60,947 nucleotides of DNA from a virus. The notes beneath the pieces are model-generated. The model was not told where the DNA came from, searched no databases, and saw nothing but the letters and a program-made list of their open reading frames with translations. The position numbers and the translations under genes are program-made. The DNA is taken from positions 1-60,947 of the IMG/VR virus record IMGVR_UViG_3300028908_000010. The stretch is one strand, 5' to 3'. Shown piece by piece: positions 30,143-39,916 of this stretch (positions are counted from its first letter, which is position 1; every line of letters begins with the position of its first letter).

Positions 30143-33100
30143 GTCTTAATTCTTCAGCCAGTTTAGACCTAAGTGGTTTCATCGCAGACTTGAGAGATCT
30201 AAGTGTTATCCTTGGAATAGAAGTATATTTAGAAGCTTCTTTATTATATTCCATAATCATTTTAAGAACCTTATATCTTTGTGCAGATGTTTTAGCAGTT
30301 CTGTATGCAACATAAATATCCTGTCTCTTCTTATTAAAATAGGATTCCACATTTCTTGCCACACTTTTGTAGAGATAAGTTTTTCCTAATTTAGCAGGTC
30401 TTAAACCCATAGCCAAAAGCAATGACTCTTGTAAATCAGTTTTTAAAGGTTTCCCATTTTCATCATAAACTGGTTTTCCATAAGGATTCTTTATACCCCT
30501 GTATGCCTGAATTGCTCTTAGAGGACTGGCTATGACTTGAGGCAATATTCTGTAAATAGAATTAATAGTATTATATCCTTCCATAGCAACAAGACTGTCC
30601 ACAACACTCTTGGTCAAACCACCATATACACCAAATATAAAGTCAAACAACTCTGAAGGACTCTTAGGTATCCCTATTTTAAGAGACCCACTAAGGTCTA
30701 ACCCCAATAATAAAGCAGGTAATCCTCTTTCTACAGATATAGCTATAGGAGAGTCTGCTCCTCCCAGCTTTCGTAAAAACATTTTCCTCAATGGCTTTCC
30801 AGTTAATCGTTCAAAGATTTGAATTAAATCATCAAGGAAGGGAATTGAAAGTAATCCCCCAAATAGACTAAAAGCAAGAAAGCTGTAACCTACAAACTCT
30901 AAACCTTTTTTATTCAATCCCCAAATCTTACCACCTCTTCCATAATGCCTGAGCATATAATTATAGGAAGCCAGAAGATTGGTAGTAAATGAAGTAAATG
31001 TAAGTGCCAGTCTTGCAAGTCCCGAAGCAACACCCTGACCAGTGGCAAAGATAGGAAGATTTATTTTTCCCATAAGATAATGGGTCATATTAATTAAATT
31101 GGTTGCCTCAGTAATGGCTTCTTTGCTTCTAAAGCTGATACCAGGATTCTCTTCTTTCAAATAGCGATACACTGCAAGAGCAGTAGCAAGTCTATTAGAC
31201 TCCTCCATGTAAGCAAAGGGAGTAGTCAATGCCTTGCTTAATTCTATAAAGGTTTCTCCCTTACCTGCAACTTCATCCCTCATCTGATTAATAAACTGGG
31301 CAGTTGTTACACCATTATTATATGTTATTTGTAGAAATTCTTTTTCATCCTTAGTTAGATAAGGATTAGTTATAATATCCTTATGTCTTAATATTTGGTA
31401 ATAGGCTTTATTCAATAAGCTAAGAGCTTTTTTCATAGGAATGTCATAGATAATGTGCATCATAGGAGCAGTAGATATATACATTTGTGTAGATTGCACT
31501 ATGGCAGGTCTCAACACTCCCCCCATAAACCATAGAAACATATAGGATTTAAGTTTATTAATATATCTATCAAACTTGGCTTGAGGTTTTAATTGATTAA
31601 AAAACCATTGATGTGCATAGTCTCTAAGCCTTCTTTGTTGATAGGGGTCTATCAAATTCAACTTAGGCAGTCCTTCAACAAGAGCCTGCAATCTTGCCAT
31701 ATAATTTGTTGCACCGTTTACATAATTAAAAGTGTTTTCCTTGATATTGTCAGTATCATACCCAAGGACCAGATAAGGACTCCTTCTCATAATCCTCTGC
31801 TCAGCTTTACTACGAGCCATAAGTTCTTCTCTAATATTTCCTACAATTTCATCGAGTATTTTGGCTAAGGAGTCTTCATCTACTGATCTTGTCTTGGTTT
31901 TCTCAGCCAATGAAGACAGAAATGCTCCTATATCTCCTTCTGTTATATTCCCATAAACACTTTCAGCAAGTTTATAGTTTGGAAGAGTATAAATAGCAAA
32001 ATAGTCTTTATCCCTAAAAATTTTCTGTATTTTCTCTAAATCAGGAGCATAGTTAGGATCAATTCTTTTATAATGTTTTCTTAGATAGACACCATTTTCT
32101 CTGGCAACTTCATTATAAGCCAGTTGGAGGGCTTTTGCTTTTACATTGTTAGTCTGTCGTAACGCCGTCCTGAATGCTTTTTCAAATTTTGTCTTATCAA
32201 CAACAACAATCATTTTAGAAGCATCTTGATCTCTATATCTGGGAGTATAAAAAGATACCTTTTCCAAAATAGTTTTCATCTTATTATATTTTTCATATAA
32301 AGGATGATCTTGAACGTCACTTACTAATTGTTGTAATGCTTTCCTGGCTTCTTTACTATATTTGTTTAATAAAGCTGGATTTTGTAATACAGCAGTTACA
32401 GCATTAGAAAGACCTACTAATAATCTATCAGTTACTTGTTGCCCTCTCCTTTTGAGATCTTGTTTAATAATAGTCTTAGATACCATATCCAAAAACACAT
32501 CAGCAACATGATTAAGAGTAGAAGTTGTCACATCATTATAATTATAATAGGCATCTTTTGCAGTTTCTTCTACAATAGGAAGAAATGTAATATTAAAGTT
32601 ATCACAATAATCAAAAAAATGTTTCATTCTAATAACGTGTTGAGGCTGAGAGTAGTCTATAGGAAGATTCAGTCCTGTTTCTTTATTAAGTTGTTGTAAC
32701 AAAGCCTGCCGTTGTTTTGCTTTTTGTCTTCCAGCTTTAGGCTCTGTTTTATATATTAAATACATCATATTAAAAGTTGCTCTTAACTTCTTTACAATAG
32801 ATGGAAGGTTTGAAAGATGTTTTTTTGATAATTTAATATTCAGTGCATCACTCAGTATAATAGCAGAGTCAATAGCTTTCCTTTGAGTATCAGTGACTTG
32901 GGCAAAGTATAGATTCCCTTTTTGTAACAAACTCTGTAATGTAAAATTTTTATTCTCCATAACTCCAACAAGATGGTCAAATAGAGGTCTAAAAGTAGAA
33001 TTTTCACGAGCCACCCAATAAGCCATACCAATAAGCCTTTTTATTATAGAAATATCCTTTAACTGAGGAGGAGCATTTTTTACTTGATTTATAAAAGTAG

Positions 33101-36100
33101 AAATATAATGTTTCATCTTTGAAAGAGTATAAGGTTTATATTCTTCAATAATATTATTCTTTGCTTGGCTTTGAGCATCAAAAGCAGGACGTAGTAATTC
33201 TGGGGGAATAGTAAGATTATAGGCTTTTCTGAATGAGACCACGTGTTTAATATCTGCATCCTCAACAATATCCAGCAATGTATTGAAAGTCTTGAAAAAT
33301 AATCTCTCATCACTTGTAGGAAGCCTCAAAAGGTTTCTAATATAATCAACAATTTTTTGCCATAAACTCTTCTTTTTAGTCTCTAATAGAAAAGACCTTA
33401 CAATAGGATGGCTCATACTTGTAGCCAAAAATTCTTCTGGGCTATATAAAGATTGCAAAAATTCTATCCAAGTATCTCGCCCATATTTTCTTATATGCTC
33501 CGCTAAAACACTATCTTTTTTTATTGCATTATTTATTATATCATTTCGGGATAGCATACTACCTTGTTTAGCCTTTTTGTAGAGATCCTGTCCTAATTTA
33601 ACCTCTTCTTTAGTAAGGAGAGATTTTACTTCCTCAGATATATTTGCTATTTGAGCTTTAAATTTATCTGAATTTTCTGAAAAATTTAAGGCATAGTATG
33701 TAGAAGCATGTATAGCTTCATGTAAAGCAGTAATTTCTAACTCATTAGGTAGAGTATCAGGAGCTATTGTAATTTTTCCAAATATGTCCCCTCCAGGGTC
33801 AAATTGCCCATGTGCTTTTAATAAAGATAAATCTGGATTAAACTCAACAGGAACATGGTATAAAGCAGTTTGGACATAAGGAAGATTTAATAATTCTTGA
33901 GCTATTGACCTTGTCATCCCAGAATTAGACCATTTTGAAATAAACAAAAGAGTTTCATAAGCAGAAGGTTTTGTAGCTATAAAATCTTTTATTGCTTCTG
34001 GAGAGTGCCCATATCGGTTAGTAGTGTCATCTGAAGGACGATATAATTTCATTGTTGAAAGAAATTCATGTCCTGCCACAGCTTTAGCCAAAATTTTATG
34101 GTTACCTTCCAAATATTTATTGATAATAATATTCCATCTACGAGCAAGAAGATGTTGCGTGTTTTCAATATTTATTTCCCCTGCTACATATTTGTTGATA
34201 GCATCCTCAAGTCGTTTAGAAAGTTCTTGAAATAAAATTACATGTTTTACATCAGTGCTTACACGTCTAATAACAGTTCCTATATTAATAAACTTTTTTA
34301 TAGCAGGAAGGATATTCTTTTTTAATTCTTGTTTTAACCACTTCCCTGTTTTAGAATCCTCAAAATATACATCAGACTTTAATAGATCCCAGACCCACTT
34401 AAAAAGCCCAGCCATAGTTCCCAGAGGAGTGTCCACCCTGTATAATCCCATATTTCCCATTATCCAGTTATCCCATATATCATTAAGAGCGTCTAAATAA
34501 GCTTTATAATGGGGAGACCTCTCAACTAATTGACGAGCTTGTTTTTCACTCAACCCAGCATCTATTATTTCTCTCATTAAAGGAGAATTAACATCCCCTT
34601 CTAAAGCCGAGATATAAACTCCTAAAGCATACTTTAATAGTCTATCATACACATCTTTGAGACTATAAAATTCCAGCTTTGTATCGTTTTCTATAGCCCT
34701 GTTAATAACAGCATAAGCAAGACCATAGGACACTCTTGTAATCACACCAGATTCAGTTCTTGTTGTAGGAGAAAAAAGAATCTCAGAAGGAAATAAAGGC
34801 TTCTCAGAAAAAAGAGTGTCATGTATAAGAGAAGCTATATGGGGGCTATCTAAGGGATCATCGTTATATAAATTCTTCAGTGCCAAAGCCGTAAAAATAT
34901 CTTTCCACCCAGTAGAAAGTTCCGTCTCAAATTTCAAGACTTTTTCTGGGAACTTTTCAAAAAATTGGATTCGAGACTCTGCCTCTTTTTTAGTTATTAA
35001 ACCCTTAGATATATAATCCTTAAAATTAGTTCCATTAATATATTCCTTTGCAGAGATAATAAAATCATATTCTGAACGTTCTTCATCTTTAATATAGCCT
35101 TCTTTAAAAGCTTTTTTAACAAACTCTGTATTACCCATATTTAGAATATGATATTTTCCACCAACAGATGTAGCCTTTGTCCAATAGGGTTCAAAACGAG
35201 AATAGACCAGTTTTAATTTATCTTCGTCAGAATATACTCCTTTTACCCCAGATTTAAACATAGCCCAACGCTTAGTAGGGGTGTCTTTAGCCTTAGAAAT
35301 ATCTTTAAGAGAGGTTTTTTCTTTTTCCCCAGGAATAAGGGAAGGTCTCTTAAATTTATCATAACGAGGTTTCTGCATACCTTTTAACTTCTTTAAGGCA
35401 TCATCAATATTACTAACTTTATTAGCATATTTATCAACTTCATTTTCCTCTTTTTGCTTCTCTAATTCAGACTTTGGGATACGTTCCCCTTTTTTTGTGT
35501 AAACAGGTTTATTAAAGTCAAATAAAGGAACTGTTCCTTCTTTAAGGAGATCAGAAATAAAATTTTTTACCTCATCTATAGTTTTGAATCTACCAAGTTC
35601 CTGATATGCCTCTACTTCTTTTCCAGAGGCTAATTCCAAAGGCTCTTCAATATATACTGCCCATTGCCCTTTACTAACTTTACGGATTTTATAGGGCAAA
35701 GTTCCAAATTGTGGGTTAAATGTCTCCCCTGCATTCCTGTTTTTGTCTGTATAATTGATTATTACAAGAGGGGTTTTTTCTTTACTTTTAAGTTTAATAC
35801 CTGCCTCAGTTATACTATCAATATCATCAGGATACCAATTATTATGAATAATCTTCATTGCATGTTCGATAGGCAGATTTTTAACTTCTTCACGTGAGAA
35901 CCCTCTATCTTCTAAAGTATCTACTATCTCTTCTGGAAGGGTTTGTTGTCTTTCAAAAACTTTTATTTCTCCACTAGGTAATACACTTATTTCCTCTGGA
36001 GTATATTTATTTTCTATTATTTCCCTTGCTGATGTTGGAGTAAGTTTCTCTATCTGAAAATCAGAAAATCCCTTCTTTTTTAATGTAGCAATGGTGTCCT

Positions 36101-39017
36101 CAGACAATTCTTCTTCAGTCCTGAGATATTTTGGAGAAGTAACTGGCTTCATTGCATTTTTAGTCAAAGCCACATATTCAGTAAACTCAGGATTTTTCTT
36201 ATCAACACCATAAATAGCATCATACCCATGCTCCCTTGCCAAGACAGCACCATATGCTTCTAATAACTCATGAGCATCATGGTATTGCTTCCAATTAATA
36301 TTAGAGTATTTCTTAGAAAGAAACTCTATAAGCTCTTTTTTAGACATAGAAACAAGATGATCATATTCTTTTTCACCAACAAAATGTATAAGTGCCCCTA
36401 TGCCCGCAGGTTGTCCAACTACACCCTCTCTATTACGGGGACTTTTTACAAATTTAGTTGTATCAACTTCTAAAACCTTTGCTCTTGGATTACGAAGCCA
36501 ATAATAAGTTTTTCCGCCCAGATATTCATGGGGGGATTTATATTTCATAGGAGTTGTGTATATACCATGAGGTTTATCAAAAGATGCTCTCCCCACACCT
36601 GGTTCTTCTATTCTCTGGACAGCCAATCTTTCAAAATCTTCTTTTGGTATTTTATCTGGCTCAGTATTGTATAAAGCCCAATCTTTGTCCTTCTCTTTAA
36701 GGGAAAGCACTTCCGCAGGCTTCTTCTCCCCCAGTTTCTTTAATTCAGTCTCAAGATGAATTTTAAACATTTTTTTAATAATGGGATCGTCAAAAGCAGA
36801 ATCTTTATCTATGATTGTAAGCAGAGTTTTTATCTGAGCTTTTGTTAATGGTCGTTTTTCACTTAGAGCACGCAATAGTTCTTGTATTTTCTTGGATTTT
36901 ATCTTAGGCATAATATCTTTAGCAAGGGTATAGACAGAAAGTTTGGATAGATCCCGTTTAGTATTATCAACTAATTTTACTACCATTACTCTTTCTGCTG
37001 GCTCTCGAAAAGTAGCTTGAGGGTCATCTTTTAAATGATTGGGATGAATCTCAAATAGTTCCCCACCATTTAAAACTCTCACAATCTTTCCCTTGACAGG
37101 GGATGCTCCCTTTTTTTGTGATGCTTCTGGTGGTTGGACTATAACCTCAGTGCCATAATATCTTGTTTCATCTTCGGCTGGAATATTCTTAAAAACCTCT
37201 GTAGCAGGTTTTAATTCTTCAGACTTTTGTTGTGTTTCCCCAACTAATCCATAGCCTTTCTCCTTTGTTTTCTTCCCCTTCAACTCCTTTATTTTTACAA
37301 CAGGATAAATTATTTGCCCTGTCTTATTATCTTCAATGAGAGACTCTCCCCCTTTCCCTTTCTTTTTCCGTATTGTAATATTCCCCCTTTCAATTCCTTC
37401 ACCAGCAAGGAATACTTTGGCTTTCGGAGAAAGTTTAGATATATCTTGTGTCCTATATCCAAGCTCTCTTAATTGCTCATCCAAGGACTTTTCTTCAGTA
37501 ACTTTTGCATCTGGTTTAGACTGTTCAGGAATTAGAGGTTCTTCTTCTTTCGTCTCAATAGGAGACCCTTCTACTAAAGGCTTTTTGATATTAGTTATAG
37601 TTAGCTTTTTCCCGTCCCATCTGGCTTCTTTATCCGAAAGATGGGCAACTACATCCCCTTTTTTTGTAAAGGTAACTTTTTCCCTGGGGATTCCCTCTTC
37701 AAGGACTAAAACAGCTAATGGAGTGCCCTTGATTTTTTCTATATCTTGGAGACGTTTAAACCCCAGTTCTTTGAGTCTTTCTTCTATGGGCTTCTTCTCA
37801 GTAGAAGACTCTTCCTCTTGTGGTGCACGCCCCTCTTTGATTCTTTCAAGTTGCTGTTCAGCATAATTTTTTAGAAATGGCTTTAACTCAAAGGGAATCA
37901 AACTCCCATCCCCAGAAGCTGAAGCTTCATAACTCAAAATCCTTGCTTCCATATCATTGAGAGGAATATCATTTCTCACTTTATCAAGGACTTTCCTCAA
38001 ACGTAATATACGGTCATATCTTAACTGATCTTCAGCTTTTAACTTTTCTCGTCTAAGACTGTTCTTTGTCCATTCAAGCACATTGACCAGATCATTAATA
38101 CCTGCCTTTGTTACTTGCTCAACATCTGGAATTGCTCCTTGTATTTTGGGTTTGCCCTTTTTTAACCCCTCTAATACAGATGGTTTACGTAATAGAGCCT
38201 GCCCCCCAAATCCAAGACCACCTGTCAATAAGGTCTGCCCGAGCGTGACCAATGTAGTTTCTACAGCATCATCTATAAAATCTTGAAGGGTCTTATGCTG
38301 TTTTAGAGTTAGCATATCTGCAATATCTTCAACAAGAGTATTAATATTTTCACCTATTAGCTCCCCACCCATGAATTTAAGTAAACGCCTTATTAAAGGC
38401 CTTTTAATATCTTCAAACATAGCATGGTAAGGAATTACCTCTGTAACTGCTTCAGAGATTCCAGTTGGAATAGCACTTCTTAACGCTTGCTTATGCCCAA
38501 AACCTGCTTGTCTTGTTTGAGTATATTTCTCACCACCACTTGTAACCCCAAACATAGGAAGCAAAGGAACTCCTGTAAACTCTGATAATGCCGCTTGAGA
38601 CAGACTATTCAGAGTAGATTGAATTATACCATATGCCAAACGTTTAGCTTTGCTCTTCCCTACCTTAGGAGTATAAAAATTTTGGATTTCTTGTGCCCAA
38701 TCCCTTAATTCTTTACTCTTTATACCAAGGCTTTCTGTTAAGGCAGAAATAGCTCCAACAGCTCCTGTTACAGGAGATGATAAACCACTACCAACTGCTT
38801 TCAAGAGAATATTCTTCCAACTTTCTTCCGTTTGAGGATTGATAGCTAATCGTGGAGCTTGTGGAACAGACATCCCAGTCGAAAGAGTAGGAAGTGCTTT
38901 TTTGGGTTTAGATAATGACAAATCTTTTTCACTTGGTAAATTAAGCTCCCCTTTCTCAGGGAGACCAAGCATACGCCTTGTTAATATATCCGCCAAGTAT
39001 TCATCTTTAATTACCAT
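30129..39017 (-). CDS. Giant 2962-residue multidomain virion protein
   Basis: Last gene of the late operon. Residues about 60-290 are glycine/alanine-rich and amphipathic (membrane-active type). Four repeats with an LGY/KGF and DI-L signature lie near 405-440, 505-540, 975-1012 and 1030-1068. An ADP-ribosyltransferase-like region lies near 815-965 (GIYTTPMKY, PAGIGALIHF, EHGYDAIYGV). A zinc-peptidase motif HEAIH is at 1766-1770. The last 470 residues are hydrophobic (KSYMFLWFMGGVLRP, TGQGVASGLARLALTF). The layout fits the large polyvalent proteins of phages and internal ejection proteins of short-tailed phages. Enzyme activities are inferred from motifs. Confidence 0.8.
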   Translation of the reverse strand: MVIKDEYLADILTRRMLGLPEKGELNLPSEKDLSLSKPKKALPTLSTGMSVPQAPRLAINPQTEESWKNILLKAVGSGLSSPVTGAVGAISALTESLGIKSKELRDWAQEIQNFYTPKVGKSKAKRLAYGIIQSTLNSLSQAALSEFTGVPLLPMFGVTSGGEKYTQTRQAGFGHKQALRSAIPTGISEAVTEVIPYHAMFEDIKRPLIRRLLKFMGGELIGENINTLVEDIADMLTLKQHKTLQDFIDDAVETTLVTLGQTLLTGGLGFGGQALLRKPSVLEGLKKGKPKIQGAIPDVEQVTKAGINDLVNVLEWTKNSLRREKLKAEDQLRYDRILRLRKVLDKVRNDIPLNDMEARILSYEASASGDGSLIPFELKPFLKNYAEQQLERIKEGRAPQEEESSTEKKPIEERLKELGFKRLQDIEKIKGTPLAVLVLEEGIPREKVTFTKKGDVVAHLSDKEARWDGKKLTITNIKKPLVEGSPIETKEEEPLIPEQSKPDAKVTEEKSLDEQLRELGYRTQDISKLSPKAKVFLAGEGIERGNITIRKKKGKGGESLIEDNKTGQIIYPVVKIKELKGKKTKEKGYGLVGETQQKSEELKPATEVFKNIPAEDETRYYGTEVIVQPPEASQKKGASPVKGKIVRVLNGGELFEIHPNHLKDDPQATFREPAERVMVVKLVDNTKRDLSKLSVYTLAKDIMPKIKSKKIQELLRALSEKRPLTKAQIKTLLTIIDKDSAFDDPIIKKMFKIHLETELKKLGEKKPAEVLSLKEKDKDWALYNTEPDKIPKEDFERLAVQRIEEPGVGRASFDKPHGIYTTPMKYKSPHEYLGGKTYYWLRNPRAKVLEVDTTKFVKSPRNREGVVGQPAGIGALIHFVGEKEYDHLVSMSKKELIEFLSKKYSNINWKQYHDAHELLEAYGAVLAREHGYDAIYGVDKKNPEFTEYVALTKNAMKPVTSPKYLRTEEELSEDTIATLKKKGFSDFQIEKLTPTSAREIIENKYTPEEISVLPSGEIKVFERQQTLPEEIVDTLEDRGFSREEVKNLPIEHAMKIIHNNWYPDDIDSITEAGIKLKSKEKTPLVIINYTDKNRNAGETFNPQFGTLPYKIRKVSKGQWAVYIEEPLELASGKEVEAYQELGRFKTIDEVKNFISDLLKEGTVPLFDFNKPVYTKKGERIPKSELEKQKEENEVDKYANKVSNIDDALKKLKGMQKPRYDKFKRPSLIPGEKEKTSLKDISKAKDTPTKRWAMFKSGVKGVYSDEDKLKLVYSRFEPYWTKATSVGGKYHILNMGNTEFVKKAFKEGYIKDEERSEYDFIISAKEYINGTNFKDYISKGLITKKEAESRIQFFEKFPEKVLKFETELSTGWKDIFTALALKNLYNDDPLDSPHIASLIHDTLFSEKPLFPSEILFSPTTRTESGVITRVSYGLAYAVINRAIENDTKLEFYSLKDVYDRLLKYALGVYISALEGDVNSPLMREIIDAGLSEKQARQLVERSPHYKAYLDALNDIWDNWIMGNMGLYRVDTPLGTMAGLFKWVWDLLKSDVYFEDSKTGKWLKQELKKNILPAIKKFINIGTVIRRVSTDVKHVILFQELSKRLEDAINKYVAGEINIENTQHLLARRWNIIINKYLEGNHKILAKAVAGHEFLSTMKLYRPSDDTTNRYGHSPEAIKDFIATKPSAYETLLFISKWSNSGMTRSIAQELLNLPYVQTALYHVPVEFNPDLSLLKAHGQFDPGGDIFGKITIAPDTLPNELEITALHEAIHASTYYALNFSENSDKFKAQIANISEEVKSLLTKEEVKLGQDLYKKAKQGSMLSRNDIINNAIKKDSVLAEHIRKYGRDTWIEFLQSLYSPEEFLATSMSHPIVRSFLLETKKKSLWQKIVDYIRNLLRLPTSDERLFFKTFNTLLDIVEDADIKHVVSFRKAYNLTIPPELLRPAFDAQSQAKNNIIEEYKPYTLSKMKHYISTFINQVKNAPPQLKDISIIKRLIGMAYWVARENSTFRPLFDHLVGVMENKNFTLQSLLQKGNLYFAQVTDTQRKAIDSAIILSDALNIKLSKKHLSNLPSIVKKLRATFNMMYLIYKTEPKAGRQKAKQRQALLQQLNKETGLNLPIDYSQPQHVIRMKHFFDYCDNFNITFLPIVEETAKDAYYNYNDVTTSTLNHVADVFLDMVSKTIIKQDLKRRGQQVTDRLLVGLSNAVTAVLQNPALLNKYSKEARKALQQLVSDVQDHPLYEKYNKMKTILEKVSFYTPRYRDQDASKMIVVVDKTKFEKAFRTALRQTNNVKAKALQLAYNEVARENGVYLRKHYKRIDPNYAPDLEKIQKIFRDKDYFAIYTLPNYKLAESVYGNITEGDIGAFLSSLAEKTKTRSVDEDSLAKILDEIVGNIREELMARSKAEQRIMRRSPYLVLGYDTDNIKENTFNYVNGATNYMARLQALVEGLPKLNLIDPYQQRRLRDYAHQWFFNQLKPQAKFDRYINKLKSYMFLWFMGGVLRPAIVQSTQMYISTAPMMHIIYDIPMKKALSLLNKAYYQILRHKDIITNPYLTKDEKEFLQITYNNGVTTAQFINQMRDEVAGKGETFIELSKALTTPFAYMEESNRLATALAVYRYLKEENPGISFRSKEAITEATNLINMTHYLMGKINLPIFATGQGVASGLARLALTFTSFTTNLLASYNYMLRHYGRGGKIWGLNKKGLEFVGYSFLAFSLFGGLLSIPFLDDLIQIFERLTGKPLRKMFLRKLGGADSPIAISVERGLPALLLGLDLSGSLKIGIPKSPSELFDFIFGVYGGLTKSVVDSLVAMEGYNTINSIYRILPQVIASPLRAIQAYRGIKNPYGKPVYDENGKPLKTDLQESLLLAMGLRPAKLGKTYLYKSVARNVESYFNKKRQDIYVAYRTAKTSAQRYKVLKMIMEYNKEASKYTSIPRITLRSLKSAMKPLRSKLAEELRLRGY

Positions 39018-39907
39018 CCTAATGCCCCCATAACAGGAGATAAACGTCTAACTAAAAGCTGACTAATTGCAGGATCAGTTTGCCCCAGTTCCCCCAATAT
39101 TTTTAAAGCTGTAGTATTAAGTGACTGCCTTTGTTTCATTAATGATTGAAAAAGGTTTGTTTGCCTTTTATATGCTTCTGTCTCAGCAGAGCTCAACGCT
39201 TGTCCTACACCCAGAAGAGCCTTCTGCTTTAAATTGTAGATTTCTGGAAGAGCAGTAAGCATAGTTTTTATAGGAGCTGTCTCCAATGCTGTCGCAGAGG
39301 TAAGCAGACTGGGCACAACTGGTGAAGGAGTAACTGTCTCACGTGTAGAATACACTAAATTAGAGTAAGCTGGTAAAATAGATTGTAATGCTCTTCGAGC
39401 ATACTTGGCTCGCAAAACAGATTTCCATGATAAATCAGTTGGAAGTGCCTGATGAACTAAATCAGTTATACTATTCTCTAAAGCAGAAACTACTGGCTGA
39501 TTCCAATATCCTACACCAGTTCTTGAAACCAAAGGAAGGGCAGACATTAAATTATATAACTTTTGAGCTTGGGCTTGGTTGGTTTTTTTGTATTCTTTTG
39601 ATAGAGAACCCAACGCTGAACTTAATTGAGTAGAAATCCCAAGAGCTTCTGTTAAATAGGGATTTAATGCTCCTGTTGTCTCTCCTCCAACAGTAGACCT
39701 TAACATAGTTAAAATTTGAGATTTTACCTGATTGTATTTCTCCTTAGTAACAGGAGTCTTTACCAAAGGAACAGATTTGTCTGGTGGTGGGTTATCATTT
39801 CCTGAAAGAGCAGAATAGAGAAGAGTTCCTGCCATAGGAATCCAACCATACCTTTTTGTTAAACCCCAAAGTGTCCTAAGAATATCAATAACTCCTAAAC
39901 CTCCCAT
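39011..39907 (-). CDS. Probable internal virion protein
   Basis: 298 residues after GGAGGCATTA. The N-terminus has a hydrophobic stretch (GWIPMAGTLLYSALSG), the rest is alanine/glutamine-rich helix. It lies between the giant protein and the coiled-coil proteins, and overlaps the giant gene by seven bases. The position resembles that of small core proteins ejected with DNA. No family recognised. Confidence 0.6.
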   Translation of the reverse strand: MGGLGVIDILRTLWGLTKRYGWIPMAGTLLYSALSGNDNPPPDKSVPLVKTPVTKEKYNQVKSQILTMLRSTVGGETTGALNPYLTEALGISTQLSSALGSLSKEYKKTNQAQAQKLYNLMSALPLVSRTGVGYWNQPVVSALENSITDLVHQALPTDLSWKSVLRAKYARRALQSILPAYSNLVYSTRETVTPSPVVPSLLTSATALETAPIKTMLTALPEIYNLKQKALLGVGQALSSAETEAYKRQTNLFQSLMKQRQSLNTTALKILGELGQTDPAISQLLVRRLSPVMGALGW

Positions 39908-39916
39908 TAATGCCTC

